Source of the DNA: Plasmodiophora brassicae
Lineage: Eukaryota > Endomyxa > Phytomyxea > Plasmodiophorida > Plasmodiophoridae
DNA: 64,000 nucleotides
Reading direction: 5' to 3'
Assembly: GCA_039704465.1 (NCBI GenBank)
Contig: JASFAU010000003.1
Coordinates: forward strand, 992,001 to 1,056,000
The first letter of the stretch is position 1. Every line of letters begins with the position of its first letter. Under the pieces are notes generated by a model. It did no database searches and was not told the DNA's origin. It worked only from the letters and a program-made list of their open reading frames with translations. This document shows positions 12,601-25,900 of this stretch, piece after piece. The translations under genes were made by a program, and so were the position numbers.

Positions 12601-15600
12601 GCACGGCCCCGTTCAGCACCGATTCGGCGCGCTCGCGAAGCCGCGCCTGCGCGTAGATGACGTAGTGGATGTGCTGGGCGCTGTAGAACGCGTCGGTCAG
12701 CGCGTCGAACCGGTCGGCCAGGTCGACCAGCGTCTGCCATTCGCGGGCGTGGAACAGCGCCCACAGCGTCCACTGCAGGAGCGAATAGACGAGGTCGACG
12801 TCGAGCCGGGCGATCGGCATGAACCAGAGCGACCACAGCCATTCGTCCTGCGACACGAGGTCGTGGGCCGACGAGAAGCGCAACCCGTACGACAGGTGGA
12901 TCGCATGGCGCTGGACGACGACGCCGTCGTCGGCGATGGCGTCGTCGTGGTGCTCGCGGAACCAGGCGATCATGTCGGTCGCGTCAGCGAGCAACGGCGA
13001 CAGGATCGTGTGCAACTGGCGCAGGTCGACGACCGACCGTCGGCACTGCCGGAGGGCGGCGACGACCAGGGCGACACCGTTCTGAAGTTGCTGCCAGGCG
13101 CGCGACCGGGCGGCGATCGCGACGGACGCGCGCACGTCGCTCCAGAACGATTCGGGCACGCCCAGGTCGGGCAGGGCCGCCGGTGCACCCTTGACGATGG
13201 CGTCGTCGGCGGCGAGGTGCCCGCCGTCCACGTTGCGGTACTGTTCCCATTCCCACCTGCTGACGTGGTCAGAGCGGACGGGACAGGCATCGGATTCGAT
13301 ACGAGGGGGAGACGGACCCGAGCACGAACTGGTCTGACGCGGTCGCGGCAGATGACGATGTGCCCGCCCACGAGGCCTGCGCGCGCAGGAGCAGGGCGAG
13401 GGCGCGCGCCGCGGTCGGCTCCTGGGCGTCGACGACGGCCCCGATGTATTCCGGCACCTTCTGAGGTTGCCCACGAGCGAGCGCCTCTTGGGCGAGCAGG
13501 GCGCGGGCGCTGTCGGGCAGGTCTGGTGCCGACGCCATCGGTTGCAGGTCGGGACCCAGCAGCATGTCGAGCTTGGCGCCATCGCCGGCTGTGGGCAGCT
13601 TGGCCAGGGACGTGTGCCGGGCCACGAACCGGGCCAGCGCCGCCGATTCGTCGGTGCCGCAGGCGAGCACCGCTTTCAGGCGGTCGGCGTCAAGCGCCAG
13701 GCCCGCCTGACGGTACCGATCGTACGCGACGATGACGGCATGGGCGAGGCGGGGCACGATTCGTTTGACGGCGGGTGTCCAGGTCGCCACGCCCAGGTCG
13801 AACAGCTGCTCGAGGGACGGGACGACGATCGGGATCGCCATCGGCGTCGACAGAATCGGCACCAGGACGTCGTACAGGCGCGCGGCCGTGTCAAGCACGC
13901 GCGGCCGGTCGCCGGTTGCCCCCGACAGGTGCATCGACCGAACAAGGTGCACGGCGCGCGACACGAGGAAGTGCTGGGCGTGCTGGAGCGATTTCATGTG
14001 GGGCGTCAGGTGGGACAGGATCGGCGGCAGGCGCAGCGTATCGGACAGGACGACCTCCATGGTGGCCGCCAGGCGCAGCAACTGTGGTGGGCCGGCCCGG
14101 ACGCGATCCGATCGCAGCGACGGGTACGCCGCCCTGAAGCAGAGCGGGAACGGGCTCGCGTGGCCCTCGTACAGATCGTGCAGGACGCGCGCGGCAGCGG
14201 ATCGCGCCAGGCCGTCGTTCTTCGTCGTGTGCGCGACCTGAGCGAGGTTGCCCCAGGCCAGCGCCAGAGGTAGAGGGAAGCGCGCCACGTAGACCGGCGA
14301 GGCAGGGCCCATGGGCGATGATGCCGGTTGGGCGGCGAACACGTACGGGAGATTCGGCGATAGGCCTCTGACGATGACGACCTCGCCGTCGGCGACGTCG
14401 CGACCGAGTCCTTTGTGTTTGGCGTTGTTGATGGAGACGTTCGTGCCCAGCAGGGCGTCCCTGCCGTACAGCCGAGCAGGGCGGTTCACGCGGCCGACGT
14501 CAAGGGCGATGCAGGTGGACGTATGCCAGACAAGTCGAGGGCAGCCGGGTTCGTCACCGTCCCGGAGGGAGTCGATGTAGGCCGTTTCCATCAGCAGCAG
14601 GTTCTCGGCTCGATGTAACCACCGGGCCACCTTCTCGGGCCTTGTTCGCCGGAGGTCGGCGACCTGCACGAGCAGCAGCGCCTGTGCGACTCGGTGCTCG
14701 CTCAGGTCCCTGAGGATGGCGCCTGGCGATGATTCCCCAGCAGCGATGCGCGCCCGAAACCACTGCATCATGAGGTCGGCGTGCAGGCAGACCATGACGT
14801 TGTAGGACGCGCCCGTGTCGGTGCTCCAGAGGTCCACGTGCACAGAGTGGCGCGGTGAGAGGCGACGTACGGCGTCGGATCGGTACCGTTCAACGGCGTC
14901 GATCGCGCTGGAGAGCAGGGACACGGCGGCGGACGGTTCGATTCGCGGGCACAGGTCGAGGACGAGCTTCCCAGCGATCATGGGGTCCGATGCATTCCCC
15001 AGACGAAGCCACAGGCGGGCGACGTCTTGAAGAAGGTCCAGAACGGATGCATCGGGCGCGTCCGCAACGTGAACGTACTGGCGATCGGGCAGGTCAACGG
15101 CAAGAGCGGGCACCGCGATGCCCTCGTAGATCGACAGTAAAGCGGACGATACTGCATCGGGGCACGTATCGGGGATTGCTGTCGCGTCGAGAACGACGCG
15201 AATTGTTGTACGTAGGCCTGCCCGGTACCCACCATCAGCAGCGCGTACGTCCTTTGCCAGACACGCGAGGCGGGCGATCGCCACGTCCACAGCAAGGCCG
15301 TCCGGCATCGCCTTCCGTTGCTCGACGAGTTGCAGCAGGGCATTGGCCAGCGGCCAACGACGCCAGGCCACTGCCAGAAGGAGCAGGCGGATGTGCAGGC
15401 CGCAATCGACGAGGACTGACGAACACGTTCAGTAAACAACGCCAACGTTTCGCCCAGTGGAACTTGCCATCGATAGGAGCATCGTTCGGCGACCCTTCTG
15501 TCTTCGCTTCGAGCTGGGATCGAATCTGTCGCATTCGACGAACGGTCACCATCACCACTCGTGGAATGCACGCCTCGTCGTACCAGTCGCACGCCCATGT

Positions 15601-16737
15601 CTAGGGCGTACTCCATGCGGGCCGCGTGCGGATCGTTATCGCTGGCCGGGGCCGGTAACGTGATCAGGGACAGGAGATCGCCGAGCTTCTCGTTGGTGCC
15701 CGGCCGCACCAGCAGTTCGCCCAGCTTCCCGGCGTCGGGAACCTGCCCGGCAACGAATCGGCAGCGTTGCCGCAGCAGGTCCAGGCGACCGCTTGCATCC
15801 CGAAGCAGCCGGGCCTGTTCCGCCGGCACTGGAGGATCAGCCTCCAGCCACCTGCCTAGCTCGGCCACCTGCACGTACGACTCGTTAGTGAGCCCATGCT
15901 GAATTGTAGGCATTACAGCACCTTCGCGGCGGCGCGGTCGACCGCTGCCAACGCGTTCGCTGGTTTCCCGATGTCCAGCAGAGCGGCGACGGCCGTGGAA
16001 TACAGCGTCACACGCCAGGACAGGTACCGCGGTGCACACAGCGGCAATGACGTTTCCATGGCGACGATGGACCAGTTGAGGAACGGCAACGCGGCATGGG
16101 CGACCCGACGGTCCAGAAGCGGTTTGCACATGCGGTACAGGTGGATCGTCCCGTTGTAAAGCAGCCAGCACAGACGTTCGCCGTCTGGTTGGCACAGCAA
16201 GAGGCGCATTTGCTGTTGGATCTCCAGCATGCTGGCGCGAGCAGCGGATACGGTTGCACTGTCTTTCAGCATGGGGTCAATCTCCAGCGCCGCCCGGTAA
16301 TTGCATCGGGCGCGGCCGAACACTGATCGCGTCCGCACAACTACGTCGTCGTCGCTGGAGTCGAACACGAAGCACAGTGTCCTCGCGGCGTCAACTTGGC
16401 CCAAGTCGTACAGCAGGTCGCCACATTGCAGCGAGATAGTTTGGAAGGTCACGGTTGGGATGGCCGCCTTAAGATCGGCGAGGTCCTTGTGCAACTGGGC
16501 AGGCAGTAAAGTCTCTGCACCATATACGGTGTCGCTGAATGCCCTGTCCTCCGTGCCTTCCGGGCGCTCAGACTTGCTGCTGCCCTCGCTAAGTGGACGA
16601 AGCAGCCGGCGAAAGCGACTGGCGAACGCAGCGACCGATCTCTGCGTCGGCAGGTCAAGCCGGGCGCCCTCGCACGCCCGCTCGATATCGATCGCCATGG
16701 CCATAACGAATGCCCGCCCGCCCACTGAGACTCGCAT
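9635..16737 (-). CDS. CFAP54: CFAP54-like ciliary central-apparatus protein
   Basis: Seven exons: 16737-15922, 15868-15572, 15525-15447, 15415-13318, 13259-11339, 11280-10663 and 10600-9635. They join in frame to 2,264 residues. The introns are 53, 46, 31, 58, 58 and 62 bp, most with CTGAC or CTAAC near the acceptor. The N-terminal region contains LLYNGTIHLYRMCKPLL and RYLSWRVTLYSTAV, which match what I recall of the CFAP54 DUF4486 region (YNGTI..Y..C..L, then YL.WR.TLY). The remainder is helical and TPR-like, with a coiled-coil stretch around 12350-12450 (RFARLQDEVERDRNATLRK). CFAP54 belongs to the C1d projection of the axonemal central pair, so its presence implies motile flagella. The family call is by eye; CFAP46 is the main alternative. 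The strict first codon at 16740 is GTG, so I use the ATG at 16737. Confidence 0.7.
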
Positions 16738-17370
16738 CACTCATCACGCCCCTGATGACGTGCAGGTGCAGCGTGTCCAGGTGATGGCATCACCTGCGAT
16801 CGACACAGACGCGCCATACTTCCGAACCGGTGAATGCCCACCTTTCGCCGACGCAACCCCAAAGTCATTTCATCCTGGGATACAGTCCGGCACAAATCGA
16901 GCGCGTGTGTATGAGCCTGCTCTCTCATGTGTGCTCATTCGGCATATCGGTACATACGGCTATCTGCCTCCCCGAGCATGCCGACATTCCGCTTGACAGC
17001 AGGACAGGTGTGCCTGAAACGACCCCCGTACTCGTTGCGGGCCCCCCTTTTGTGACATGTCGGACCCGAAGCGCGTTATTGGGCATCGCATTCTTCGGCG
17101 TTCTTCCGTCGGATCGGCTGAAAAAGTGCGCGGGGGCCGGCGGCGGCGACCGCCCTCCATCGGTGGCCGTGACGCCGTGTCCCCTTCCATTTGGGCCGTT
17201 GGGCACTGGAGGCGACGCCGGACTGAAATAGCGGAACGGAGTTTCCGAACGGCGGCCTGGGACTCAAAGCAAACACGAGGACTCGGAGCACACGTGGTCA
17301 ACCCCGTCGCCGTCAGTCAGCGCCTGATCCAGGACGGTCTACGTAGGTGGGCGCCGTTGGCACCCTCAGT
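16738..17370. promoter_or_regulatory. Divergent intergenic region, CFAP54-like / zinc-finger gene
   Basis: About 630 bp between divergently read genes. Opposite-strand ORFs here have no domain sense. It may include a 5' untranslated exon of the zinc-finger gene, because an acceptor-like CTACGTAG precedes 17347. I see nothing else in it. Confidence 0.35.
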
Positions 17371-18354
17371 ATGCCGGTCGGCGGCGCTGCCGCCAGTACC
17401 GATGATCGGGATCTCATCCCACTGTTCGCGTCGACAGGCGACTCGCGCCCGTACGATTCGCCCGGCGTCCTGTTCGTGTTCGCCGGCGCCCGGCGACTGT
17501 ACTGGTGCGAGTATTGCCGGCTGGAGTACGAGCAGGGCGTGAGCCCGGCTGAGCTGACGATACCGACGCATCGACGCATGCGCGTCATCGCCCATCTGGC
17601 GACGCACACGGGCGCCCACACGTATTGCTGCGTCCGATGTCGGGAATCCTGCAGGACCCGCCTCGAACTCCAGCGGCACAGCGGCCGCTGTCGAATACCG
17701 ACGTCGTCCGACTTCTCGTTCGATGAGAAAGTCATCAGCGTCAACGATACCGTCATTGTCAGCGCCGCCAATCCAAGGCTGATCAAGATCGAATCTGAAG
17801 GCGCCCTGAGAGGGATGTTCTGGTGCTCGACGTGCCGCGACCAAGGAACGAAGTGTGATGTTCGACCGACGGTGAAGGCGTCCGATATGCGGCGTCATGC
17901 GCTGTGGCACGCCGCCCCCGATTGTTATGTTTGCGGGCAATGCGATCGCACGTTTCGAAGCGCGAAATCCGTCGCCAACCACACCAGGACGCATCGTCGC
18001 GCTGCAGAACGAAGGGTCACGGGCGCCCTCGATCTCCTGTCCCAACAAGCCGCTGCCGTGACGCAGCTGGATGATGAAACAACGATGAAGACGGCGACGA
18101 CATCTGGCACGTCGACGACGTCGATGTCGTCTGAATCAACGCTGCTGCGCCGAGAGAAGAAGTCGCCGTTTCAGCCCGCCCCAGTGAGGCTAAACGCGCA
18201 AGGCGCCGTCCCATCGTACAGCGGCGTTGGACTGTGGCAATCACCTGGAGGGTCGCCGAACGTCAACGCTAGTGGCCAGATTGCGTATGGAGCACCGCAG
18301 ATGATCGTGTACGATGCTGTGCAGAGCTATGCGCCTCTCCCACCAATGATATAA
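17371..18354 (+). CDS. C2H2 zinc-finger protein
   Basis: ORF of 327 residues from the first ATG (17371); a longer reading exists only from a GTG at 17347. It has two pairs of C2H2-like fingers. Pair one runs from WCEYC to HLATHTG, then YCCVRCRESC and LQRHSGRC. Pair two runs from FWCSTC to DMRRHALWH, then YVCGQCDRTFRS with NHTRTHRR. The second finger of the last pair is the most canonical (C-x2-C-x12-H-x3-H). The C-terminal third is serine-, threonine-, glutamine- and proline-rich with no domain, as in many transcription factors. It probably binds nucleic acid in the nucleus; the target is unknown. It is convergent with the mitochondrial carrier, 30 bp away. Confidence 0.75.
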   Translation: MPVGGAAASTDDRDLIPLFASTGDSRPYDSPGVLFVFAGARRLYWCEYCRLEYEQGVSPAELTIPTHRRMRVIAHLATHTGAHTYCCVRCRESCRTRLELQRHSGRCRIPTSSDFSFDEKVISVNDTVIVSAANPRLIKIESEGALRGMFWCSTCRDQGTKCDVRPTVKASDMRRHALWHAAPDCYVCGQCDRTFRSAKSVANHTRTHRRAAERRVTGALDLLSQQAAAVTQLDDETTMKTATTSGTSTTSMSSESTLLRREKKSPFQPAPVRLNAQGAVPSYSGVGLWQSPGGSPNVNASGQIAYGAPQMIVYDAVQSYAPLPPMI

Positions 18355-18384
18355 TCGCCTTTGTATTCGTAAGCATACATAAAG

Positions 18385-19740
18385 TCATTCGTTAGACCGT
18401 GAGTTTAGGATTCGCTGCGTGGCTTCGACAGCTACGAACGTCGCCGAGTTTGCCACGAATGCCCTGCGCGTTGTTAGTCAGTTCCCGTCAATATATAAAC
18501 GAAATTCGCAGAAAACCGTTGCCAAGTACCTGGTCAGACACGACGACAGCCCTCTCCAGAAGCCGCTCCAGCGTTCTTTCAGGTAGGTTTGGCGGATGCA
18601 ATCCAGCACCGAGGCTGTAACCAATGGAATGAGAGCGGTGAATCGGAAACTAAAGACCGCCGTCTTCGACTACCGTATTTGGGCGATGTTAACGAATCAG
18701 TCTGCCAGCGCGATTTGATGGTGTCAATTGGGAACACGAACATCCAGTTCGCAATACCGGCCAGACCTCCAGCAATTGCAATAACGTATGGCGGCACCTG
18801 GTGCACCCTGAAATCGCCCGAGTCCTGCCCACTGTGCGGAGGCGTGTACTGCCGTACGAGATACTCAAATGTCGAGAAGTAGAGTGCTGTGGTGCACAAA
18901 TAATTAAGACAAAGCCGATCGCAATGTTGCCATTAGGGATAGCAGATGACCGTTGGCAGGGACTTCCCGAGCAAGTGTTAAATGCAGTCCCCTGTACAGG
19001 CCTGCAAAGCCACTGGAGCGGTAAACGGCGCGCATGGTGCCAACTAAAGACGCTTGGGTAGGTGGAGAAGCTTGCAAACGACAGCGAACGTACTCTGCAA
19101 GTTACATCAGGAGCATGACCTGTGATGAACTGGAAGCCCAGGTACCAAACGGCGAATGAATAACATTTGCGGCTGCCCCAGCAAGCGCCTGAACGACAGC
19201 GGTGAGATTGACATGCTAGGAACGAGAAAAGCAGGCGTACCCCAGCAGTTGCGATTTCTCGTTGACTGAGCTGGGACGTTGGTGAGCCGGAACCGATTCG
19301 GATGACATCGCATGCGAAGCCATAAAACGAAAAGAGCACCGTATTGTAAACGAAAAGTCCAGGAACAGTAACCGATAAACCTCGATAAAATCCCAGTGGC
19401 TATGACAATTGGCGGAACGGTCATCGAGCAATCGTATCCGCTCCCCACAACAGTGCTTACCCCATCAACCAGTAAGGTCGATCTAACGGACCCGAACAGC
19501 GTTCGAAAACGGTTGCCTTCGCAGGCCTGCATCCTCACTTTGATAGTATCGAACGGATGCCCTGAACGTTGTACAAGTTAGACAGTACCGCTGACGAACG
19601 GTGCAGGCCATCCGACCGAGGAGCATTTTGGCTGCCGCACCGTTTATCCCCGCAAGTGAATCGCGCACAGCATGGTAGACGTGCCGCTTATCAATTGACA
19701 ACGCTTGCGCGGCGCTAGACGCTGGTTCTTCAAGCTCCAT
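18385..19740 (-). CDS. Mitochondrial carrier family (SLC25) protein
   Basis: Three-repeat inner-membrane carrier split by about seven short introns. It starts MELEEPASSAAQAL at 19740. The signatures of each repeat appear in order: GHPFDTIKVRMQ, HSPFEYVRCRLQ (with an intron between F and E) and VFPIDTIKSRWQTDS. Between them are GFYRGLSVTVPGLFVYNTV, LYRGLHLTLAREVPANALYF and FWRGLSSCLTRAFVANSATF. The C-terminal exon ends QRILNSRSNE at the stop 18385-18387. The motif set resembles the carnitine/acylcarnitine and ornithine group (SLC25A20/29, Crc1, Ort1), but I cannot fix the substrate. All joins close in frame, so the gene appears intact although no long ORF exists. Confidence 0.85.
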
Positions 19741-19984
19741 TGCCCGCTGCAGTGGGTAGGTAGGCCAGCAGTGGAATGTAGCAGTTGCGGCGGACCCCGT
19801 GGGCCACGCGCCCATGCCATGCAGCCAGGCGCGTGGTGCCGGATTCGTGCCCGTACAAAAAAACCGTGTCAAGTCCGTTTGAGATAGGGAGGGACGTGTT
19901 GTTGGGCGCCGCGGGCCGTGCCCCTGTCTGTTGCGCATGCGCTACGCGTGGTGTGACCATTGGGCACACCACAAAATAGAGGCA

Positions 19985-22900
19985 ATGCCGATCGAACTTG
20001 CCAAGACGCTGCGCACCTTAGCATCGAGTGCCATCAGACAGGAACGTGCCATTGCTGCAGGTAGGCAGATCGGCGAGTGCGTGTGTGGCGATAGCCGTCG
20101 GTCGCCGACGTTAGAGCAGATTTGGAGGTGCGCGCCACCCTTAAATCGAGCATTATCATCGAGACGAAGAAGAATGCTGCTCTCGAGCAAGAGCTGCGTA
20201 CGATTGACGATCAGATCAAGGTCTTGCTGAACAGCAGGGCATCTGGCCAGGTATATTCGTCTCCATACGAGTGTTGTCCTGCTTGTGACGACGAACAAAT
20301 AGAATCTCAAGCGCATCGAACCAAAGTGCCAACAGATTCCAGACGACGTACAGCATGTTGACACCGAGATGGTGTGTTATTCGTTTCGACGTTTTCACAA
20401 CCGAACCGCCTAATTCTGTTCAACAGTCTGCCGACGTTGCGGAGGCGTTGCATTCATTCGGGGCGTTTTTATACGTCCTCAGAAAAGAGCCAGACTACTT
20501 GGTATATCGACACTGGATCAGACGTAAGCGTCCCAGTACCCATATGTCGGTTCTCCAGGCGCGGTTAGTGCGTACAGCCAGCTCGAAAGAAGTTACATCA
20601 GTTGTGCCGTTGATCGTATCGACGCTGTACGTATGCCCCTGGTCAATGCCTATCTGGATTCCCAATCACCTGTGCATTCGATGCCAGATTTGCGAACCCT
20701 TACGATGCTCAAGAGGAGTGTCTGTTGCTCCGTGTAATTCAACGGGTTCTGGAACTGGATGTGAATGACTGCTCGGATATCTCAACGTTTCTGAGGGACA
20801 ACAGTGCTAGCGCCAAGCTTCTTTCTGGGTATACACGACGAGATCCGTGTCGTGCTGTTCTTGCGGTAAGTTGTCGATTCGGTATCGCTAAATCACCTGG
20901 TAACCCGTCCGTTTCTATGCAAGGAGGCCCTTTCGAAACCGCAACGTGCTCTGCTGCAGTGTACAGATGTTGATTTTGAACTGGATCCGTCTAAGGTAAC
21001 TTAACAATTCGCGGTGGCCCTCGCATCAGCTGACCGACGCCGACCGTGTAGATTGAGGGAACGCACAGCATCTCCGTTGAAGATGTAAGTCCATTGTTTC
21101 GGGTTATCCTAGGAAATGACAAGCGTTTCGATAGCGCCTTGCAAAGCTTACGTCGACTGTGGATGCATTCCTGCAACCGTTTCTTGGTTCGGAAATGCCT
21201 GAAGGCCTGTGCGTTCTCGCAAGGATCTTGCGAGACCTTTCGATGAATCACTTTGGCGTTGACGCGACCCAGGCTTACCGGATTGTCGGCGGTTTGCTCT
21301 TCTTGCGGTTCTTGAACCCGTCAGTTGTCGATCCTTCGCTCTCGGAACCGAATCCAGGGCCCTTGCCTCCTCGAACCAGAAGGAACCTGATAATGGTTGC
21401 GAAGGTTCTTCAGGTTAGATTCTGTTTCAACTGATCGCTTGAAGTCCTAAATTTATTGCAGAACCTGAGCAACGGGGTTCTGTTTGGAGAGAAAGAGGCG
21501 TACATGATTCGGCTTAACGATTATCTGCGGGACAGGTTACCATCTGTTGTTGAGTTTTTCGATCGCATCACTGGTATCGCTGAATTGAGTGACGTTGTCT
21601 CTGATGAGGAGTCTCTCGAAGCGCAACTGTCTTGGCGAGGCGAGTCCTCCTTGCTATCCTCATCGGTTGTGTATATCACGATGAAAGAATTGTCATTCCT
21701 ATATGAAGTTGTTAAGGAGCATCTCGACGTCATCGCCCCGGCCGATGGTGATCCTTTGAGGGGTAGATTATCCGCTCTGGATCCGGAGATTCTTCGCAAT
21801 GGGACTCTTCCCAACCAAATGCTTAAGCTGCGAGTTATCATGCCTGACGGGTATTTTCGATCTAGGACAATGTCCAAACTCAACACTGCGGCTCAGGAGC
21901 GTTCCCGTTCCTCGGAAATGTCGTCCTTGTTCAAGGCGGTCTTCGAACTGGAGTCAATGGAATTGAACGATGGAGGAGAGAACGCTCGGGAATCCCTGGT
22001 TTCCCAGTGTGTGTCGCTGTTTACTCAGGCGCGCGAAATATGCCGATCGGAAGGCAATCCACTGTAGGTGGAGCCGTCCCCTCTGAATTGACTTTATCGG
22101 GATTGACTGAGGTGCAATGTTCAGGTTGGCAGAGCGATTCTCTGTGATGATCGCGAATGCGGAGGACGTCCAGACTCGAGATATCGAGGACGCTATTGCG
22201 GAACTTCATTCGCTGACTTCCTCTCGACTTGCGGTTCAAAAGCGACTCGAACGTGACATCGCCCATCTGCAAGACGGCCTTGGTCTTGTACAGGGCAAGC
22301 GAGCGCATTTGCAAGCGTCCATCAACACGTTCATGCAGTATCTCACCAATGTCGATGTCTCCAAGGCCTTCCGACGTGATCTGTCCTCCTGGAACCTCAG
22401 TGACCTGGTCGGAGCTCATATGCGCCGACACTCGCTCTGGTCCAACATCCTAAGCGAAACTGGGCTTGTTGGAAGCCTCCTTACAAGACTGATGCGTATT
22501 GCTGGGGATTCCCTTCGCCATGAACGTGCGCATCCGTCGTCCTACGAGACCACGCTAAAGCTGATAGCCGAAGTTTCGGGACCTTGTGCAGTCGATGTCG
22601 TGCACGCCATCGTGTGTGCCGTAATGGACCGATCGCGTCCCTTGCAGTCGTCATCGTCGTGCTTTACGCTCGGCCGGTTTCTCGTCATGGTGTCGTCATC
22701 ACCGACTGCATCATTTGACTTGCTACAATTGCACTTCGACTCAATGGCCCTTGACGTTCTGTTGACCGTCATCCCACATGCGTCCGTATCGAATACGGTC
22801 ACCCAGCATCTGACAGGAATGGCTTTTCGCCACTGGTTATCTGCATCTCCTTCACAGTCGCCTGGGCGACAAACGCATATGGATATTAATCACAAATGGT

Positions 22901-25900
22901 CCAGCGTACTGGAGCAGGTTCGTGGGGCTGCTGCGATTGCTGTCGACCATTCGCTTGGATGCGTTCAAATCCCGGAACCTGTCGTTGAGGGATTATCGCG
23001 TTTAAGGTTCAACATGACTAACGGTCAGGACGTCACAGCGCTGTCACAGCTCTTCCGTTCATTGCTTGGATTGTTGCAAAGCCAGCAGTCTATGACTTCA
23101 CCTCTACTGATTGCTCTGCAGCAGTGTGTGTCGCGCCTTGATTTCAGTGCATTTCAGAATATCCAAGGTGTGGCCGTTCGTGGACATTCATTAACGGCGG
23201 AGCTTCATCAGTTATTCTTTGTTGATATTATCGCACTCTACGCCGCTGTATTGGTATTGCCAGTCGATGCATCAAGTGTCGACCGAAACCGGGCGCTGCT
23301 AGTCGCAACGGTAAACCAAGCTCTTGCTCGTACTGATTTTCGGAACTAACAACGGCAATGCCAGACGATACTATGTCGAAGCCCAGTCGACTTCTTCGAG
23401 CGCCACGTCGATGCGCTTGTGAAAGATCATCTTTTAAATGGCCTGTTCAAAGATCGGTCTACCAGTAGTGGGCGCTTGGACTGCATTGCTCAGCTGTTAG
23501 GCGGTATGACCCTTAAAGACCCACACGAGCGCGTATGTGCTGTGCGACCCCGCATCATCAGGATGATTGCTAACGAGCTCGTTGGAGCCTACATACGTAT
23601 GCCTTCATGTGGTTCAGCGCATCAGTGGTCTGACACTGTACGTAACTGATGTCAGGCCCTCGACATTTTGCGTCCTGCATCAAGTCTGCATCCGCTGTCA
23701 TCGCCTTAATGGCCACCCATGAGTTCACAATTACGGCGCAAACAGTGCTGACTCCGCTGCTTTCTCGTGACGTCCCCCAGTCGTTGGCATCTTCATTGCC
23801 GCATCATTTGCTGGTCGGCATCGAGGCTGCCGCCCATATTACGAAGTAAGATTCGAAAAATGTCATCGCTATTGATTTGGCCTAACTGATGTCGCAGTTC
23901 TGATCGGCAATTCGCCTGTCTGGTGGCACGGGTTCGCCGCCCTTCAGACGCCAAACCACTAAGTGACCGGGTGTCTGTTCTGTCGTCAACGCTATCTCGA
24001 CACATCGTGGACGTCATCAGTGTATGCGAAAGAGAGGTTGGGCCCGATGTCCAAGGGATGCTTCTCTCCGTGTGGCCTACAGAATCCGATAACAAGAACT
24101 TTGGCGAACATGCTGGATCTGACGTGAACGAGTCCGATGATCGTCAACAATTCTACATCCGGCTCTATTCTGCGTGCGTTGGGCTATGCCCCGACATCAT
24201 GCCGGAGACCCTCCTCGCTGCCACACCACCAAACGTTCGTATATCGGGTGGCAGGTGTCTTGTTCGTTTGCTTCTGCACGATCAGGAAGTAATAAGGCGG
24301 TCTGTCCGGAGCGCGCTTAGCAATACCGTTGAGAGGTATCCCATTGAAAGGGCGCAAGTATTCGAAGGACTTGCAACGCTGATGGTCACTGAGATGAAGG
24401 CGTTGACAACGTTGCGTCTGACTGTTCTCCTGGAATTTGCGACCCAGTTAATGGATCGAATTCCGCAGTTCTTCTCGCAGGACGTGCCTCAACCTGATCC
24501 TTCGTCGTGGCAAAGTCGCTTCGATGCTGTTGCTGTCATGGCACTCACGAGACACGATGTTCGATTACGAACAGCGGCACGAAACATCCTACAGCGCTCC
24601 GCAAGCCCGACACTTCGTAATCTGCTCCACGAGTTCAACCTTGATGGTGACCGTTACCAAGGAGTTGCAAGGTTCGCTACATTGTGCTGCGAAGACTTAG
24701 AATTGTACGATGGCATGATAGTCCACCTTCGGCGACTTCTCTCCGTCATGCTCTCGGCCGGACGTGCAGAGCCATGGATTGAGGCTTGTCGTCCTAATCT
24801 CGGGTACGGACGCCTTGTCTGCTACACTGTGTATCAATCAATTGGCTCACTGGCTTCTCTGTTGAAGGGCTTTGCTGTTAGCTATTGCAGGTGGCGTTCA
24901 TGCTCCAGTTGTTCGTGGAACTCGTCGCAGCAGCAGTCCTGGCCCGAACGTTCGCCAGCCCGTATCGCATATCTTTGCTGTTGAACAAAGCGTTGCCCAG
25001 TTTCTTCGTCTTGCTATGGCGAACGACGCGCCGGTTTCCTGTTATGAGTACGTAGGGAATATTTGATCATTGAATGCCCATCTGATGCGAGCCTTGCCAG
25101 GGCACTTTCTCACACACATTGGCAGAGTGTAGGGTCCGCTGTAAGGACGATTTTATCTGATGAGCCAGTACGACCGCAACATATCTCTCTTCTGCAGCAC
25201 CTGTCTCGAGCGCACGATTTTGATCAGGGGCTCTTGGCTGATCCCGATGCATTTGTTCGGTTGACTCAGCTTGTTTCCACTCAGATCGAAACGTCGACTG
25301 CCGGTCGGCCTCTGGTTAACTTGATCGAGCGCTTCAGCGCTGCGCTTGATCACATCGTGTCGTCCGGAACAGTGTCCAAACACTATGATCGCTTTGTCGA
25401 CAATTCGGGCCACCTCCGCCTGTTTACGAAACAGGTCAGGAACCGTGCGCTGCAGTTTATTAAGCAGGCCGGTGCTCCCTTACGAGACACTGTGGCCGCG
25501 GTCACAGCTCTGGTCAAGCTTGGGCCCTGTCTGACCACCACAACCATGACAAACGATGATTCCACATTGAACTGGTTGTTTTCATGTGCGTCATCCGAAG
25601 CTTCAGGGACTCTGCTGAACGATATCCTGCGATTTCACTTTGGTGGTCTTCTCCCAGCCTTTATTGCACGCGAATCTTCACCGCTAGTCGCGTCTGCGTT
25701 AGCCTCAGCTCTACCGTACCAGCCTTCTATGCTTGTCCACCGGCACATGACTTCAATCATCGTTGTTGCACTGAAAGCGTTGCTATCTGAGAATTCGTCT
25801 GTAACCTCATCCGCGCGATCCATTTTATCATGCGTCGTTATTACTCCACAACAGCAGCTGTGGAAAGACGTTCATTTTCTGCTGAACGCGCCAACCTATT

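Noticed and set aside
11855..13735. 626-codon plus-strand ORF, and others at 11328-12656
   Set aside because: Antisense to the CFAP54-like exons; low-complexity Arg/Gln/Val-rich composition and no domain, an artefact of GC-rich coding sequence.
15869..15921. A 23-bp intron in the CFAP54-like gene (and a 22-bp one near 11281)
   Set aside because: A 53-bp and a 58-bp alternative close the same frame with CTAAC or CTGAC branch motifs, in line with other introns.
22345..22396. Certain separation of the RasGAP and Furry-like parts into two genes
   Set aside because: It needs a splice with a weak donor straight onto a TGA and leaves no promoter space, so I keep it only as an alternative.
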